A stretch of DNA of 64,000 bases. Source: Diphasiastrum complanatum. Taxonomy: Eukaryota > Streptophyta > Lycopodiopsida > Lycopodiales > Lycopodiaceae. This document shows positions 50,641 through 61,100 of the stretch, in pieces. The notes below the pieces were generated by a model. It had not been told where the DNA came from. It saw nothing but the letters and a program-made list of their open reading frames with translations, and ran no database searches. The stretch covers positions 2,756,348-2,820,347 of the forward strand of contig CM055108.1 in the NCBI GenBank assembly GCA_029204225.1, in the 5' to 3' direction. Made by a program: the position numbers and the translations under genes. Position 1 is the first letter of the stretch, and each line of letters opens with the position of its first letter.

Positions 50641-52689
50641 AAGAATGTTTGTTTGAGTGAAGTTGAAATTTTTTATAAATTCCCAAGAACTTCATATACT
50701 TGTATTATTTTTTCTGACACTTTGATCGGGAAGTGGAGGGTCTTCGTGGCGGAAGAACCTGTGGTATGGGACGCAGGCGAGATCTGAAACTAACTGGATC
50801 AGTTGACCGTAGTAAGGCCGTAAATCTTAGTGATGCCAAAAACTATCGGCCATAAAACGGGTGTTTTGTCGGAAATTTGAGATATTGGTCATGACCCCTT
50901 TTTGGATATCTCAAATTTACAAAACCGGAAACCCGGCAAGCTATTTCTTTATAAATGATATATTGGTGAATTTCTCAACACATTTATTAACCCGAAAATT
51001 TGTGATTCCTTGGAAGGTAATACTGATTACCTGTTGACCATGAACGTTGTCACAGAAATGGTCAATGACACTGTTTTCTAAACTTATTTTCTCTACTTGA
51101 ATATTCAAGAAATCATTTTCTGATTTACGGGTCAATTCTCAAGCTTGGTAATCAAGAAGATCTTTGGTTTAGTCGCCATGTTGGGACATCATTGGTATTT
51201 ACTTACAATGATGCAACACTTCTTTTGGCTTTCAAGATTTTCTCGGATCTCTTCTTAGACTCTTCTCCTGGGCAAATTTTGATTGATCTGCACCCCTTAG
51301 AAACTCAGGGCGTTTCCTGTTAAAAAGGGGGAGAAGTAAGAAGAGAAGAGAATTATCTAGGAAAAGCATCTGTCATAGAATCCATGAGGAATCTGTTATA
51401 GATGACGGACCTGTTTTAGTAATCAGAAACGATAGGATATTTAGTTATTACATAAATCCTTTAAAGATTATAGTAGATTTCGGGTTTAAAGATTTAAGGA
51501 GAAAATTTCGGGAAGTACCCTTGTGTAGAAAAGTGGCTGATAACAAGTCTCAGAACTTGGTAATTCTATTGCAAGATGGGGGGTTGTTGAAACCTGTTCC
51601 TTGCTGAAAATAGTCAACTTGATCTTAGTATGGACTGAGATCCGTGGGTTGATGCAAGGGAAGAAATTCATGCTAACAATAAATTCTTTTAGGATAATCT
51701 CCGGTTGAGATTTTGGATGTGAAATAGCACTCTTTGAGAAATATTCTCTCTTAGAGGATAACCAAGTTACAGGATTCTCGGTTATGAAAGTGTTGTGTAC
51801 AAATCTGGAGTAATCTGTAGAGATATGCTATGTGGTGAATCTTTGTAGGATCATTAAAACCTTTTGTACAAACTTCTAAGCCTGTGGATCTACAATATAT
51901 TCTGTGAACTAAGTTTCTTTGCATGCATAAACTAGTTGTTGATTCATAGGCATATTGATGAGAATTGTGTTTAAGACAATTTCTCGCTGGGTTAGTAATT
52001 CCTCATTGAGGATTGCTTATTGACCTAGAAGTGATTTAGAATCAGATTAAATGTGGTGTTTTGGTACCACACCTACACATTTAAAATATTTTCTAAATCA
52101 GATACAACTAATCGATTCAGAAGCGTTACTTTTGAGTTAGTTGTGGAAAATCAACAATATAATCTTACTTATGGATATTGTTGTTGAGATGTGTTGCTTA
52201 TAAGTCACAACATTTATGAATCATTTTGGATTCATTTACAGATGGGTGTGCATACAATACATAAAAACTTTTGGGCTATCTATTCCCATTCGGAAAGAAT
52301 GGAATGCTATCTTGGAAGACTCAAGAGAGTTGGATAGTTGTTTGCCAAAAGTTAGAACTTCTCGTAATGAGGTTCCGGTAAATCTTAAGTTATTCTAGAT
52401 TAGAACTTAAGAGGAAAATCTAGACGTATTCTAGATTAAGACCCTAACTTTGGAATGACACTTTGTGCCATGTCTAAAGTAAGGACATTTTTTAGATTAC
52501 AATCCTTATATTGGCACCGTGTGTGAGTTGTAAAAGTCTGGAACTTTCCAGATGGAAAGGACTTTGTGAACAGCTCATGTGTCTTTTAAGAATTGTATTG
52601 GCACTCTTATGATATGGTATGGTCTCAAGAATCTGGAGAGTTGAGATTGGTGAATCATAACTCAGATTCTAAGATATACCTAAATAGGA

Positions 52690-53765
52690 GGAGATTGTGT
52701 TCACGGTAGGTTACCGCAGATGAATAAACAAGATAGTGGAATTTTGGTAATGACTGGCCATCTTACCAAATCGACTATGTTTATTTGGGTAAAGACCAAA
52801 TAATTATTTGAGTATCTGTTTTGGCTTTACGGATTACCAAAGTGGCATTATGAACATTCGCGATTCGAAGTTCACTGGTCACTTTTGGTCGGCCGTATTC
52901 GCTAAACTAGAGATGACTCTGAACTTAAAGTTCTTCTAATCATTGGTAGTTACCTTCTTTTATTGAGTATAGGACAAGAATCCGATGAATTATGATTGAC
53001 GAATCATAGTTCAGATTCTAGTTATACTTGATCGATTAAAAGAAGGATTACCTACAAGATCAGAAGATCAGTTAGATATCTATTTATATTTTCTCCTCGG
53101 AGAGGTAATCACCTTGATGGAGATTAGGTTATAGTAAGCATTTGGCTACCGGTTATAGCCCGTGCGTGCTTACATATAGTTTTAAACCTATATCACCCAT
53201 TGCGGTTGAGACTCGGTCGATCAAGTTTCAGAAAGTAGCGGATTTCCTATTTGATATGTAGGAAATGCTACAGTCTGCACGTGAGAATGTCTAGTGTACC
53301 CAAGATGGGGACAGACATTATGCAAGTCTGAAAAGATCACCAAGAGACTTCCAAATGGGGGATTGGTTATTTTTTGAGAATCTCGATGGATTCAAGTGTA
53401 ATGCGTACTGGCAAGCATTATAAGTTGTCCCCTAGATATAGAGGACCGTTTAAGATCTTGAAAAAGATCGGATCCTTAGCTTACCAAATGGAACTCCCGG
53501 AAGGATCGCAAGTGCACGTTAGTCGTCTCAAAAAGAGTCTACATGAAGGAGAGCATCTTGGATCTGGAGATTAGTTGGACCTGTTGGATGAATCATCAGG
53601 TGTATCTCACTTGAACCCGGAAAGATCTTGGAAACAAGAACTAAACGATTGAGAAATCATACAGTAACCGAGCATCTGGTTCGATGGAAGGGATACACGG
53701 ACGATGACGATTCCTGGGAACAAGAAGGAAGCTTAAGGAGGATCTTTCCCAGTTTTAAGTTCTGA
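52690..53765 (+). pseudogene. Gypsy integrase end and chromodomain
   Basis: The integrase core is readable in pieces: DSGILVMTGHLTKSTMFIWV, then in another frame RDSKFTGHFWSAVFAKLEM. From about 53140 comes TGYSPCVLTYSFKPISPI and VADFLFDM. The C-terminal part GKHYKLSPRYRGPFKILKKI and VHVSRLKKSL (53374-53574) is intact. A chromodomain follows in another frame at about 53612-53765: KILETRTKRLRNHTVTEHLV, RWKGY, DDDSWEQE. In chromoviruses this module binds modified histones and steers insertion into heterochromatin. Frameshifts prevent expression. Confidence 0.85.
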
Positions 53766-53793
53766 GGACAGAACTTGAATAAGGGGGGAAGAA

Positions 53794-54132
53794 TGTCATG
53801 CCCATGACTGGTAGCGTATCTACGCTAGCGACTGGTAGACCAACAACCCGTAAGTTAATTGTGACTATAAGGGAATTGGGGCCCTTATGTGTACATGGTT
53901 ATAATTAATAGGCCTAAACACTTGATGGTGGATTTGTATGGGTCTATTAGTGAGTCATTGGGGAACTGGATGACGTGGCCCAAATAGGCTGCAGAGGTGT
54001 CCAGTGAGGTGTCACAGTGCACTACTAGTGGTGCATGGGCCTTGGAGGATAGAAGTATACCTATCGGGCTCTCACTAGTGTATGCTTGATAGCACGACCG
54101 GTGGCAGGATGCTGCTAGTGTGATGCCATACT
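53794..54132 (+). repeat. 3' LTR of the intronic Gypsy element (truncated)
   Basis: Matches the 5' LTR from TGTCATGCCC to GATGCCATACT, then passes straight into intron sequence, so about 140 bp of the LTR end are lost. A 10-base local duplication (CCAGTGAGGT) is unique to this copy. Confidence 0.9.
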
Positions 54133-54275
54133 AACTATTTTACTCAAGTACGTAATTGAAGTAAAAATACATATTACATGCCAAGTTGAATGAGTTCAGC
54201 ACAAACTTGCACAAGAAGTCAATCAAGAGAAACAACATCAAGCTTTAAGCTATTGATGACTATTTGTGAGCTCAC

Positions 54276-54408
54276 CTGTAACAATGTCAATTGAGCTGAT
54301 AAAGTGGTTGCTTCAGTCTGAAGCGTTCTTACTTTCCGCTCTAAATCAGAAATATATTGCGTTTTACGCTCCTTGGAACGAGCCGCTGATTGGCGATTGG
54401 CCAAAATT
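54276..54408 (-). CDS. Group-I bZIP transcription factor, exon 2 (basic region and zipper start)
   Basis: A 133-bp exon encoding residues 218-261: [20 protein letters not shown] then [10 protein letters not shown]. The DNA-binding basic region is complete. Lys229 occupies the position where most bZIPs have Arg (N-x7-R), the known hallmark of plant group I. Zipper leucines Leu239, Leu246, Leu253 and Leu260 are spaced by seven. Acceptor TTTATAG before 54408, donor CAG/GTGAGC after 54276; the phases fit exons 1 and 3. Confidence 0.95.
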
Positions 54409-55424
54409 CTATAAATCCAACATGCATAATATAAATAGCCGAGCAGCATACGATCAAAGCACGAAAAAACATGTCGATATTGCATAAACAAACATTAATG
54501 AAAGTTAGGCATTCATATCTAAAAACATCTTCAAAGAGATGTCAAAACTATGGCATCATTACTTTGATAATGATACATACAACAACAACACTATTGTTAA
54601 ATAGTAAATATGCTACATGGTATGGTAAATACCACTATCAAATGTTCCATGAAATTTCAAATTCAAAGAACCCTTAGAATAGTTGTTGTGTATGTACTAC
54701 AATTGGAGGCAAAGGAACTTGGGCGAAGAGAGGTTTTTTTTTTATTGTCACATGTTTGATTAAGGTATACTAGCAAATGCTCAAATCTTGACCTAATGCT
54801 ATGCATCCTTGCCATATAAAAACTATGGAGAGTGTATTAGAACACCAAATTCATAAACCCATGTCATGGACTTAGGTGCATAGCAACCTTGAGCTTCAAA
54901 AACAAGTAAGAATTTTATGAATAGATATAGAACAGAGCTAGCTCAAAAGGCAAAGCCAAGCATATGTATTTCTGAATAGATATAGAACAGAGCTAGCTCA
55001 AGAGGCAAAGCCAAGCATATGTATTTCTGGTATTCTCCTTCAACTGCCACTCAAGAAGGCATACCTACTCATCATTTCAGGTATCTTCAAAAGATTCAGG
55101 AAGAATGTAAGAGGTGGTTGGTCATTGAAGCTGTTGAAAAAGGCAGGTTAAGAACGCGAGGAGAGACAATTCTTCAAGATCGACGCAGACTATTAGTCTA
55201 ACCCTCTCTCCTTCTGCTCATATAAACCTAAAAAATAAGCAAGCCCTGAGAACTATGAAACTTCTTATTGTATCTTTCATAGTCAAAATGTTTGGACAAC
55301 TTTCCAACGCCAAGCAGCCTCTAAGACTGTAAAAGCTTTTACTCTAAACCTTTGACATGTGACAAAATGAAACTGAAATACATGTACGTTGACAAATGCA
55401 AGATTGACAAGTTCAACTAAAGAC
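54409..55424 (-). other. bZIP intron 1, 1016 bp
   Basis: Donor AG/GTCTTT at 55424 (weak beyond the GT), acceptor TATAG at 54409. It contains a 55-bp tandem duplication. Confidence 0.85.
54918..55027. repeat. 55-bp tandem duplication
   Basis: TGAATAGATATAGAACAGAG begins at 54918 and 54973. The units differ at one base. Confidence 0.95.
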
Positions 55425-56074
55425 CTCCTTGCTCGCTTTGGATCAAGAAGTGCAAGCTCAGATAGCTTGCTATCTGCCAAGGCATTCTTTGCATCTCCGC
55501 TTTCAAAATCATAACTTTGCATATCATGCTTAACAGTAGTACTCCCATCCATGGAACTGCTATGCTTATGCCTAGCATGAGGTGAACCCTGAGTATCCAA
55601 GTTATTTCCATATGCTAACCCTGAATCAACCCTCCCATTGTTGAAATCTTCAAACACTCCATCCATGGAGAAACTGCGTGGATGATGCACTGGAGGATGA
55701 TGAATACGGTTAGGTCCGGGAGGTGACTTAGGGACTGCTGCATTGCTTATTGAACCATTAGAAGCACTGATGTCCTCCATATTGATATACAAGTTAAATA
55801 GGTTATGACCTGCTTCATCTGAAAATGTTGGCATCTCAAAGCTATGCAAACCAAGCTCAGTCTCAATTGATGCATCATCAGGCAAGCGAAATCCAATTTC
55901 TGAGTGAGCTCGGCGATGACCTCTGGGACGTGCAGGGACCTCCAGCATTTGATTGACATCGGTACTGAAACTATGAGCCGGGCTTCGAATTCGAGGACCG
56001 GTCACACTAGTACCTGGAGATGAGACTACCTCATGCATGCTTAAGTCCTGTGTCTGTGATCCAAATATTTTCAT
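55425..56074 (-). CDS. Group-I bZIP transcription factor, exon 1 (N-terminal regulatory region)
   Basis: Residues 1-217 if translation starts at the Met at 56074. Conserved group-I elements are HRRAHSEIGFRLPDD (53-67), the acidic NLFNLYINMED (91-101), and two serine motifs, HPRSFSMDG (131-139) and RHKHSSSMDG (168-177). The latter resemble the phosphorylated 14-3-3 docking sites (HxRxxS type) that hold VIP1-like factors in the cytoplasm. It ends DPKRAR, the start of the basic region, and is spliced to ILANRQ. The whole protein would be 409 residues. Upstream sequence looks like further coding sequence in other frames, so the annotated start may be a fallback in a damaged or misread 5' end. Confidence 0.88.
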
Positions 56075-56220
56075 AAAAGACTGAAGTTGTGGACGATGTC
56101 TCTCCCTTCACAGCCAAGGAGTGAGAATGTGAAGCATACCGTGGAAGCTGAATCTGCGGTGGTCAGATGTTTGACGGATGCGTATTGTGACTAGCACTTG
56201 CATTATTAGTATGCCTAGGG
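56075..56220 (-). pseudogene. Probable 5' coding continuation of the bZIP gene, frame-broken
   Basis: Directly upstream of the Met at 56074 the same frame reads RHRPQLQSF. About 30 bases further up, another frame reads PPQIQLPRYASHSHSLAVKG, like the LPxR...HSxSL segment of group-I bZIP N-termini. A TGA precedes that piece, and NASASHNTHPSNI lies before it in the same frame. A one-base shift near 56110 and the stop near 56160 break continuity. This could be real decay, assembly error or an unrecognised small intron. Confidence 0.45.
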
Positions 56221-57986
56221 TTTTCTGCTTGGATACTAAGCTATTTCCTTCATTTGCTGTACTGAACTATAATTGCAGGCAGTCGCATCATACCCATTAA
56301 CGAGCCCCTAATCGTGTTGTCCAGAGGCAAGATATAAAGCTGCGCGAAGGAGTCACTTTGAAGCATATAAGGATGTTGCCCAGGAAAGGGTAGATAAGAG
56401 TGCCACTGGTGCATCCTATATTCTGTAGTCAGCAGATTCCTTCAACTCCTACACTATAGTGAGTTTGCTCTGAAGTAAGACACACAAGAACCAAGTCGAA
56501 AAAGACATAAAGGTTGGTTTAGATGCAGCTCAAACTTACACCACAGTTACAGTCTCATTGCGAAGCTACCAACAGAATTCTCGTGCATCAGAAACTAACG
56601 GCTGAGCAGGATGAAGAGAATGAAAGGTTACAAGATGCAAACAGGGTGTTGACAAAAAACCCACCAGAGTATACAATTCAGCAACAAAGACAACAGAAGA
56701 GACTCGAGGAATAGATGATATATATTATCTGTCATCACAGCAAATGCTTCTTTTGAGTGAAATAAATTCTCAACCCTCCAACCCATATACTGCAGGAAGC
56801 AGAGCTAAGCAATCAGCTTAAAAAGGGTAAAATCAATAATTGAAACAATGATGCCACTGCCATTGGCAAGGGGCTTAAGCCTTAAACATAATAAAGAAGA
56901 CAGTTATAGGTAAGGATAATAATATAGGAGACAGATATAGGTACAGTGCAGAATTTGGCTGAGAATCTCTGAAATGAAAAGAATAAAAAGTACTAATTAG
57001 ATCTGATTTCGTACATGGGTTTCAAGAATTCAACCATAAAAAGCAAGAATTTTAGATATGATATAGCTTTAGACCCAAAAAAAAGTAACTGAGCTCTAAA
57101 AGCTACAAATCATGCAACCACACAATGACCTAAAAATCAGTTCCTACTACATATAGCAAGCACATTGCAAAGACTGCCAAGCCTTGTATCTTATTGATAA
57201 TTTGATACTCTCTGATTTTAAATCCCACACCCTTGGATACTATCATGAACATTCAGATTTTGCCATGTTGTTGTTAGTCAACCATTGGATCGTTTCCGCA
57301 CGACAATTAAGACTCTTGACTACCATCCAAGTGGTACAGCATAAAGTATATATATATATAGTGCCATTAAGTGCCATGAATAGTACAAGTTTGAGGTCTC
57401 CCACATGTTTTATAATAAGTCAAAGGTTTCCATGTGCTAAAAGCTAACAAATCTCCTATTCTTTAAATATAGGTTTAAATATGGGCAAAAGATGTCTTTT
57501 TTTTTTTAGATCGCAATAGATTGTAAATTTTTTTTTTCATACATGATTAAGCAACTAGTGATTATTATATACAACATATATACAACCTCACAATGCCATT
57601 TATGAGCTAAGCTCCTTAGATGTCACTACACAGTGGTCGGGTTTTGACCATCCACCTTTCCAGTGGCAATCAAAACCTCTACCCATACACCCCACTGTGA
57701 TGGACAAAGTGCATTGGGGCTTGCTTTGCAATGAGGCCTTAGCAATCATGTGCAACATTGAGGTGCTTGTGTTTAGGCTTTAATTCAAATGAATTCAAAA
57801 AAGTTTTGTGTCTTTGCATAATAAAAAGCTATGTGGCATGACATGTCAATGTTCAATAAGTCACCTGTTTTGTTAAGGGCTTCAATAGATTTCTTCTTTT
57901 ATTTTGTAAAACTTCACAGTTATTAATATTTCCTACTTTGGATAATACCTATATTCAACGTGCCAAAATGCAACAAGGTAGAAAGT

Positions 57987-58040
<54 letters not shown>

Positions 58041-58367
58041 GCATAGCCAAATGAAGGTTCTACAAAAGCATTGAGTATCAACCTAGAATTAAATTAACAA
58101 AATATAATACATATAGGCCTCTTTCACATGTGAGATAGTGAACAATAGGTTTCACTCTGAGTTGGTAGCTATGGCAAACTATGGGTGTGCCACAAATGAG
58201 CTTTAGTCCCTCACAAGGCTTTTCACATCCGGACCGTTCATATGCCACAAGTTATGAAAAGTGAGAGAAATTAACACCAAGATCTAGGGCCGAAATGATT
58301 GCACCCAAATTGTTAGATCCATGTCCTGCATATAGGATTCGGCATAATCCTAGACTTAGAATAAGCG
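56221..58367. other. Upstream region of the bZIP gene; no gene resolved
   Basis: A minus frame of 54 codons (about 56268-56429) begins MHQWHSYLPFPGQHPYMLQS and could be an upstream exon. A plus frame (56523-56714) is charged and glutamine-rich without a known domain. A CT microsatellite lies at 57991-58038. No promoter could be assigned. Confidence 0.4.
57991..58038. repeat. (CT)n microsatellite
   Basis: 48 bp of CT repeat, about 330 bp before the truncated Copia LTR. Confidence 0.96.
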
Positions 58368-58809
58368 GCTTTGATCCGCAACTTGTTGTACTCATTTACG
58401 TCTGTTTCGCTTCCATACTAAGTCAATACTATCTTCCTATTGCATTCAGCCTCATCTCAGAATGTATGCATTTCTGTAATTCTTCGCGACTAATTATTTG
58501 TCTGATGTTTTGTGACTAATTATTTGTCTATGTTTCGTGACAAATTATTTGTCTGATGTTTCGATGCTTAATGTTTGGCTACGTAATCACTGTAGTACTA
58601 ATTATTTCAAAGTTAGTTACTATAAGATCGAACGTGATTTCTATCACTATTGTTTTGTTCAAAATTGATAGGCATAGTCATGCATAAAGAAAGAGGAAGA
58701 TAGTTTATTTCGTTGCGCATGATAACTTTTCTTTCTTGTCGTTCGAATTCTTTTTATTCGAATTCTTTTCTTTTTTGAGTTCGACCTATCTTTCACACAC
58801 TTCTTTTCA
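58368..58809 (+). repeat. Partial 5' LTR of Copia element
   Basis: From CGGCTTTGATC onward it aligns with the minus strand of the 35.2-36.4 kb LTR; upstream of 58368 the match stops, so U3 is lost. It contains three tandem copies of a 25-26 bp unit (58486-58561) built on GACTAATTATTTGTCT, where the 35-kb LTR has one. Ends TTTTCA. Confidence 0.82.
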
Positions 58810-58812
58810 ATA

Positions 58813-58823
58813 TGGTATCAGAG
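58813..58823 (+). other. Primer-binding site (tRNA-iMet type)
   Basis: TGGTATCAGAG, three bases after the LTR end, matching the 3' end of initiator tRNA-Met. Confidence 0.85.
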
Positions 58824-58991
58824 AATTGATTCTTCAAGGCCTAATATTATCGCTCTTACGCTTGGTATCTTTCGTGATATCAGATTATCTTTCAGTTCAA
58901 ATCAATTTGTTTCGGTATCAAAGAATTGATTTCCACAGCACTGTATCTTTTTCTTAACGACAATCGAATCATCGACAATCTAAAATTCCAG

Positions 58992-59876
58992 ATGGATTCT
59001 CAAAGTAAAACTGGTCTTATCGCAAACAAGTTGAATGGATCCAATTATCATTTATGGAAATTCAAGATGAAGACCTTGCTAATCGCCAACGAGTTGTGGG
59101 ATGTTGTTACATGTATAGAAGTGAACCTGAAGACGACACAGACGACTCAAAATGGAAGTCAAAAGATGGTAAAGCTTTTGCGCTATCCTCAATATATCAA
59201 ATACTCAAATTGGCCACGTAGCTAAAGCCAAAAGTCTGAAAGAAGTTTGGGACCACTATATGATGTGAGAGATGTAACCACTAAGTTACATCTTTGAAGG
59301 AAATTCTTCACACTCAAGATGTCAAATAATGATTCTCTTCATAATCATATTAACGAGTTTAAGAATCTCTTGCAACAGATGGCCGCTGTCGGATCAGTTG
59401 TAGACGATCAAGACACAATTATGACATTGCTTTCAAGTCTGCCCTCTACATATGAGAACTGGGTGATGATCATCACGACACACTCAGATTTAACTCTTAC
59501 CAGAGTTATCACTATGTTGTTGCAAGAAGATAATCGAAGAAGTCAAGACACTTCGTCTACATCTTCATCTCATGCTCTGTATGTCAACAAGGGCTTGAAA
59601 CGACAAAAGCAGAAAAGCTCCAAGCAGTCTACAATGAATCAGAAACAGACTCAAGGTCAAGAACAATCATCGAATCCACATTCGTTGAAAAAGAAGATGT
59701 TTTGTAGGTATTGCAAATGCAATAACTGTGAGATCCAAGATTGCCGAATTCTCAAAGCGAAGAATGCAGCCAAACAACCTGATCAACAAGCAAATACAGT
59801 TACAGCATCTCCTAAAGTCGAAATGGATGAAGGTGCTTTTATGGTCAAATACAAATATGCGAATTTGAATGATTCA
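58992..59876 (+). pseudogene. Copia gag (third family, copy 3)
   Basis: Starts MDSQSKTGLIANKLNGSNYH then LWKFKMKTLLIANELWDVV, shifts frame near 59160, and resumes at 59319 with MSNNDSLHNHINEFKNLLQQ and ENWVMIITTHSDLTLTRVIT. The zinc knuckle (59704-59745) reads CRYCKCNNCEIQDC, so the histidine is replaced by cysteine. The frame ends at a TGA (59877) where the protease start would have Trp before FLDSGATQHMT. Best preserved of the three gags of this family. Confidence 0.88.
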
Positions 59877-61100
59877 TGATTTCTGGATTCCGGAGCTACT
59901 CAACATATGACCAATCATCGCGAGATTTTCCAATCATATATGCCTTATAACGCGAAGAAGTATATTCATCTTGGTCACTATCAAAGGTGAAAGTACTGTA
60001 AGATTAAGGTTCCAGCATGATCAATTCAAACTACTGTCAAAAGTCTTGTATGTTCTTAAACTATCTACAAATCTGTTATCAGTAAGTAGAATCATAGATT
60101 TAGGTCATAGGGTGGAGTTTGAATCTAACTAATGTAGAATTATTGATAGGAGTAATCAGATCCTTGCACTCGACAAGAGGTATGGATACTTATATAGATT
60201 GGCACATTGTTATTCTGATTCTAGTCAAGCTTTGAAAACCTCTGTTTTTGTCAATAGAGTATTATTATGGCATCATCGCTTAGGACATTTGAATTATGCA
60301 TCTGTTTCGAACAAGTCCAGACAATCCTCGACTATCCTTCTAGTAAAGTTGATCTCCATGTCTGCCACAGCTACATTTTTGGAAAGCAGACTATGATTTC
60401 TTTTAGATCGAGTTATAGACATGTAGCAAAAGCTTTGTTAGATGTTGTTCATACAGATATATGTGGACCTATGCAAACTCCTTCATTACTAGATGCAAAG
60501 TATTTCATTACCTTTATTGACGAATTTTTTAGAAGAACAACTGTTTACTTCATTAAACATAAGTCAAAAGCTTTCATCCAGTTCAGACAATTCAAAGAGC
60601 ATGTAGAAAATCAGATTGGTAAACATATCAAAGCACTGAGATCCGATAACAAGGGAGAATACATCTCCACCGAATTCAAGGAGTATTGCCTTAACAACGA
60701 CATTGAGCAACAATACACTACTTCCTATTTGCCTCAGTCAAATGGTCTTGCTGAGAGAAAGAATAGAACCTTAGTTGAATCGGCAAAGTGCATATTATCA
60801 CAAGTGAGACTTCCAAAGTCCTTCTAGGCTGAAGCTATTTCAACAACAATCTATATTCAGAACAGATGTCCTACTAAAGGTCTCTCAAACAAAACACCAT
60901 TCGAAATTTGAACATGTACCAAACCTTCTTTATCAAACTTATGAGTTTTTGGATGTAGTGCTTATGCGCGGATTTCTCATGAGCTCAAGGAAGAAGCTCG
61001 ACTTCTAGAGCATCAAATGTATTTTCATCAGCTATACTATTTCAGATCAAGCCTACAAGTTGTTCGATCCTATCGAGTCAAAGATATTCGTTAGCCGGGA
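59877..61100 (+). pseudogene. Copia protease, GAG-pre-integrase and integrase
   Basis: FLDSGATQHMTNHREIF marks the protease. Stops and a frameshift follow. LLWHHRLGHLNYASV is the GAG-pre-integrase motif at about 60265. The integrase core (60417-60827) has HTDICGPM, LRSDNKGEYIS and ERKNRT with the D, D and E residues in place, then stops with TAG where the family has Trp (SFW-AEA). The C-terminal part (61060 on) includes YKLFDPIESKIFVSRDVIF-like sequence. All catalytic residues survive but the frame is broken at least four times. Confidence 0.88.

Larger units (their letters stand above)
47740..54132 (+). mobile_element. Ty3/Gypsy chromovirus-type element inside bZIP intron 2
   Basis: The two LTRs begin identically (TGTCATGCCCATGACTGG) at 47740 and 53794. 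A primer-binding site follows the first and a purine tract AAGGGGGGAAGAA precedes the second. The interior carries a decayed gag, a partly readable integrase and a chromodomain at the end of pol, which together mark a chromovirus. Protease, RT and RNase H could not be read and may be deleted or very decayed. The LTRs differ by roughly ten substitutions and two or three small indels by eye over about 340 bp, so insertion is not ancient. Confidence 0.88.
47335..54275 (-). other. bZIP intron 2, 6941 bp
   Basis: Donor GTGAGC at 54275 and acceptor AG at 47335. Nearly all of its length is a Ty3/Gypsy element (47740-54132) in the opposite orientation to the gene. Confidence 0.85.

Noticed and set aside
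53374-53574. A stand-alone 66-residue basic protein
   Set aside because: It is the C-terminal part of a Gypsy integrase and lies in line with the rest of that element.
56523-56714. Plus-strand charged frame (QKLTAEQDEENERLQDAN) as a gene
   Set aside because: No start context, partner exon or family match; left as unresolved upstream DNA.
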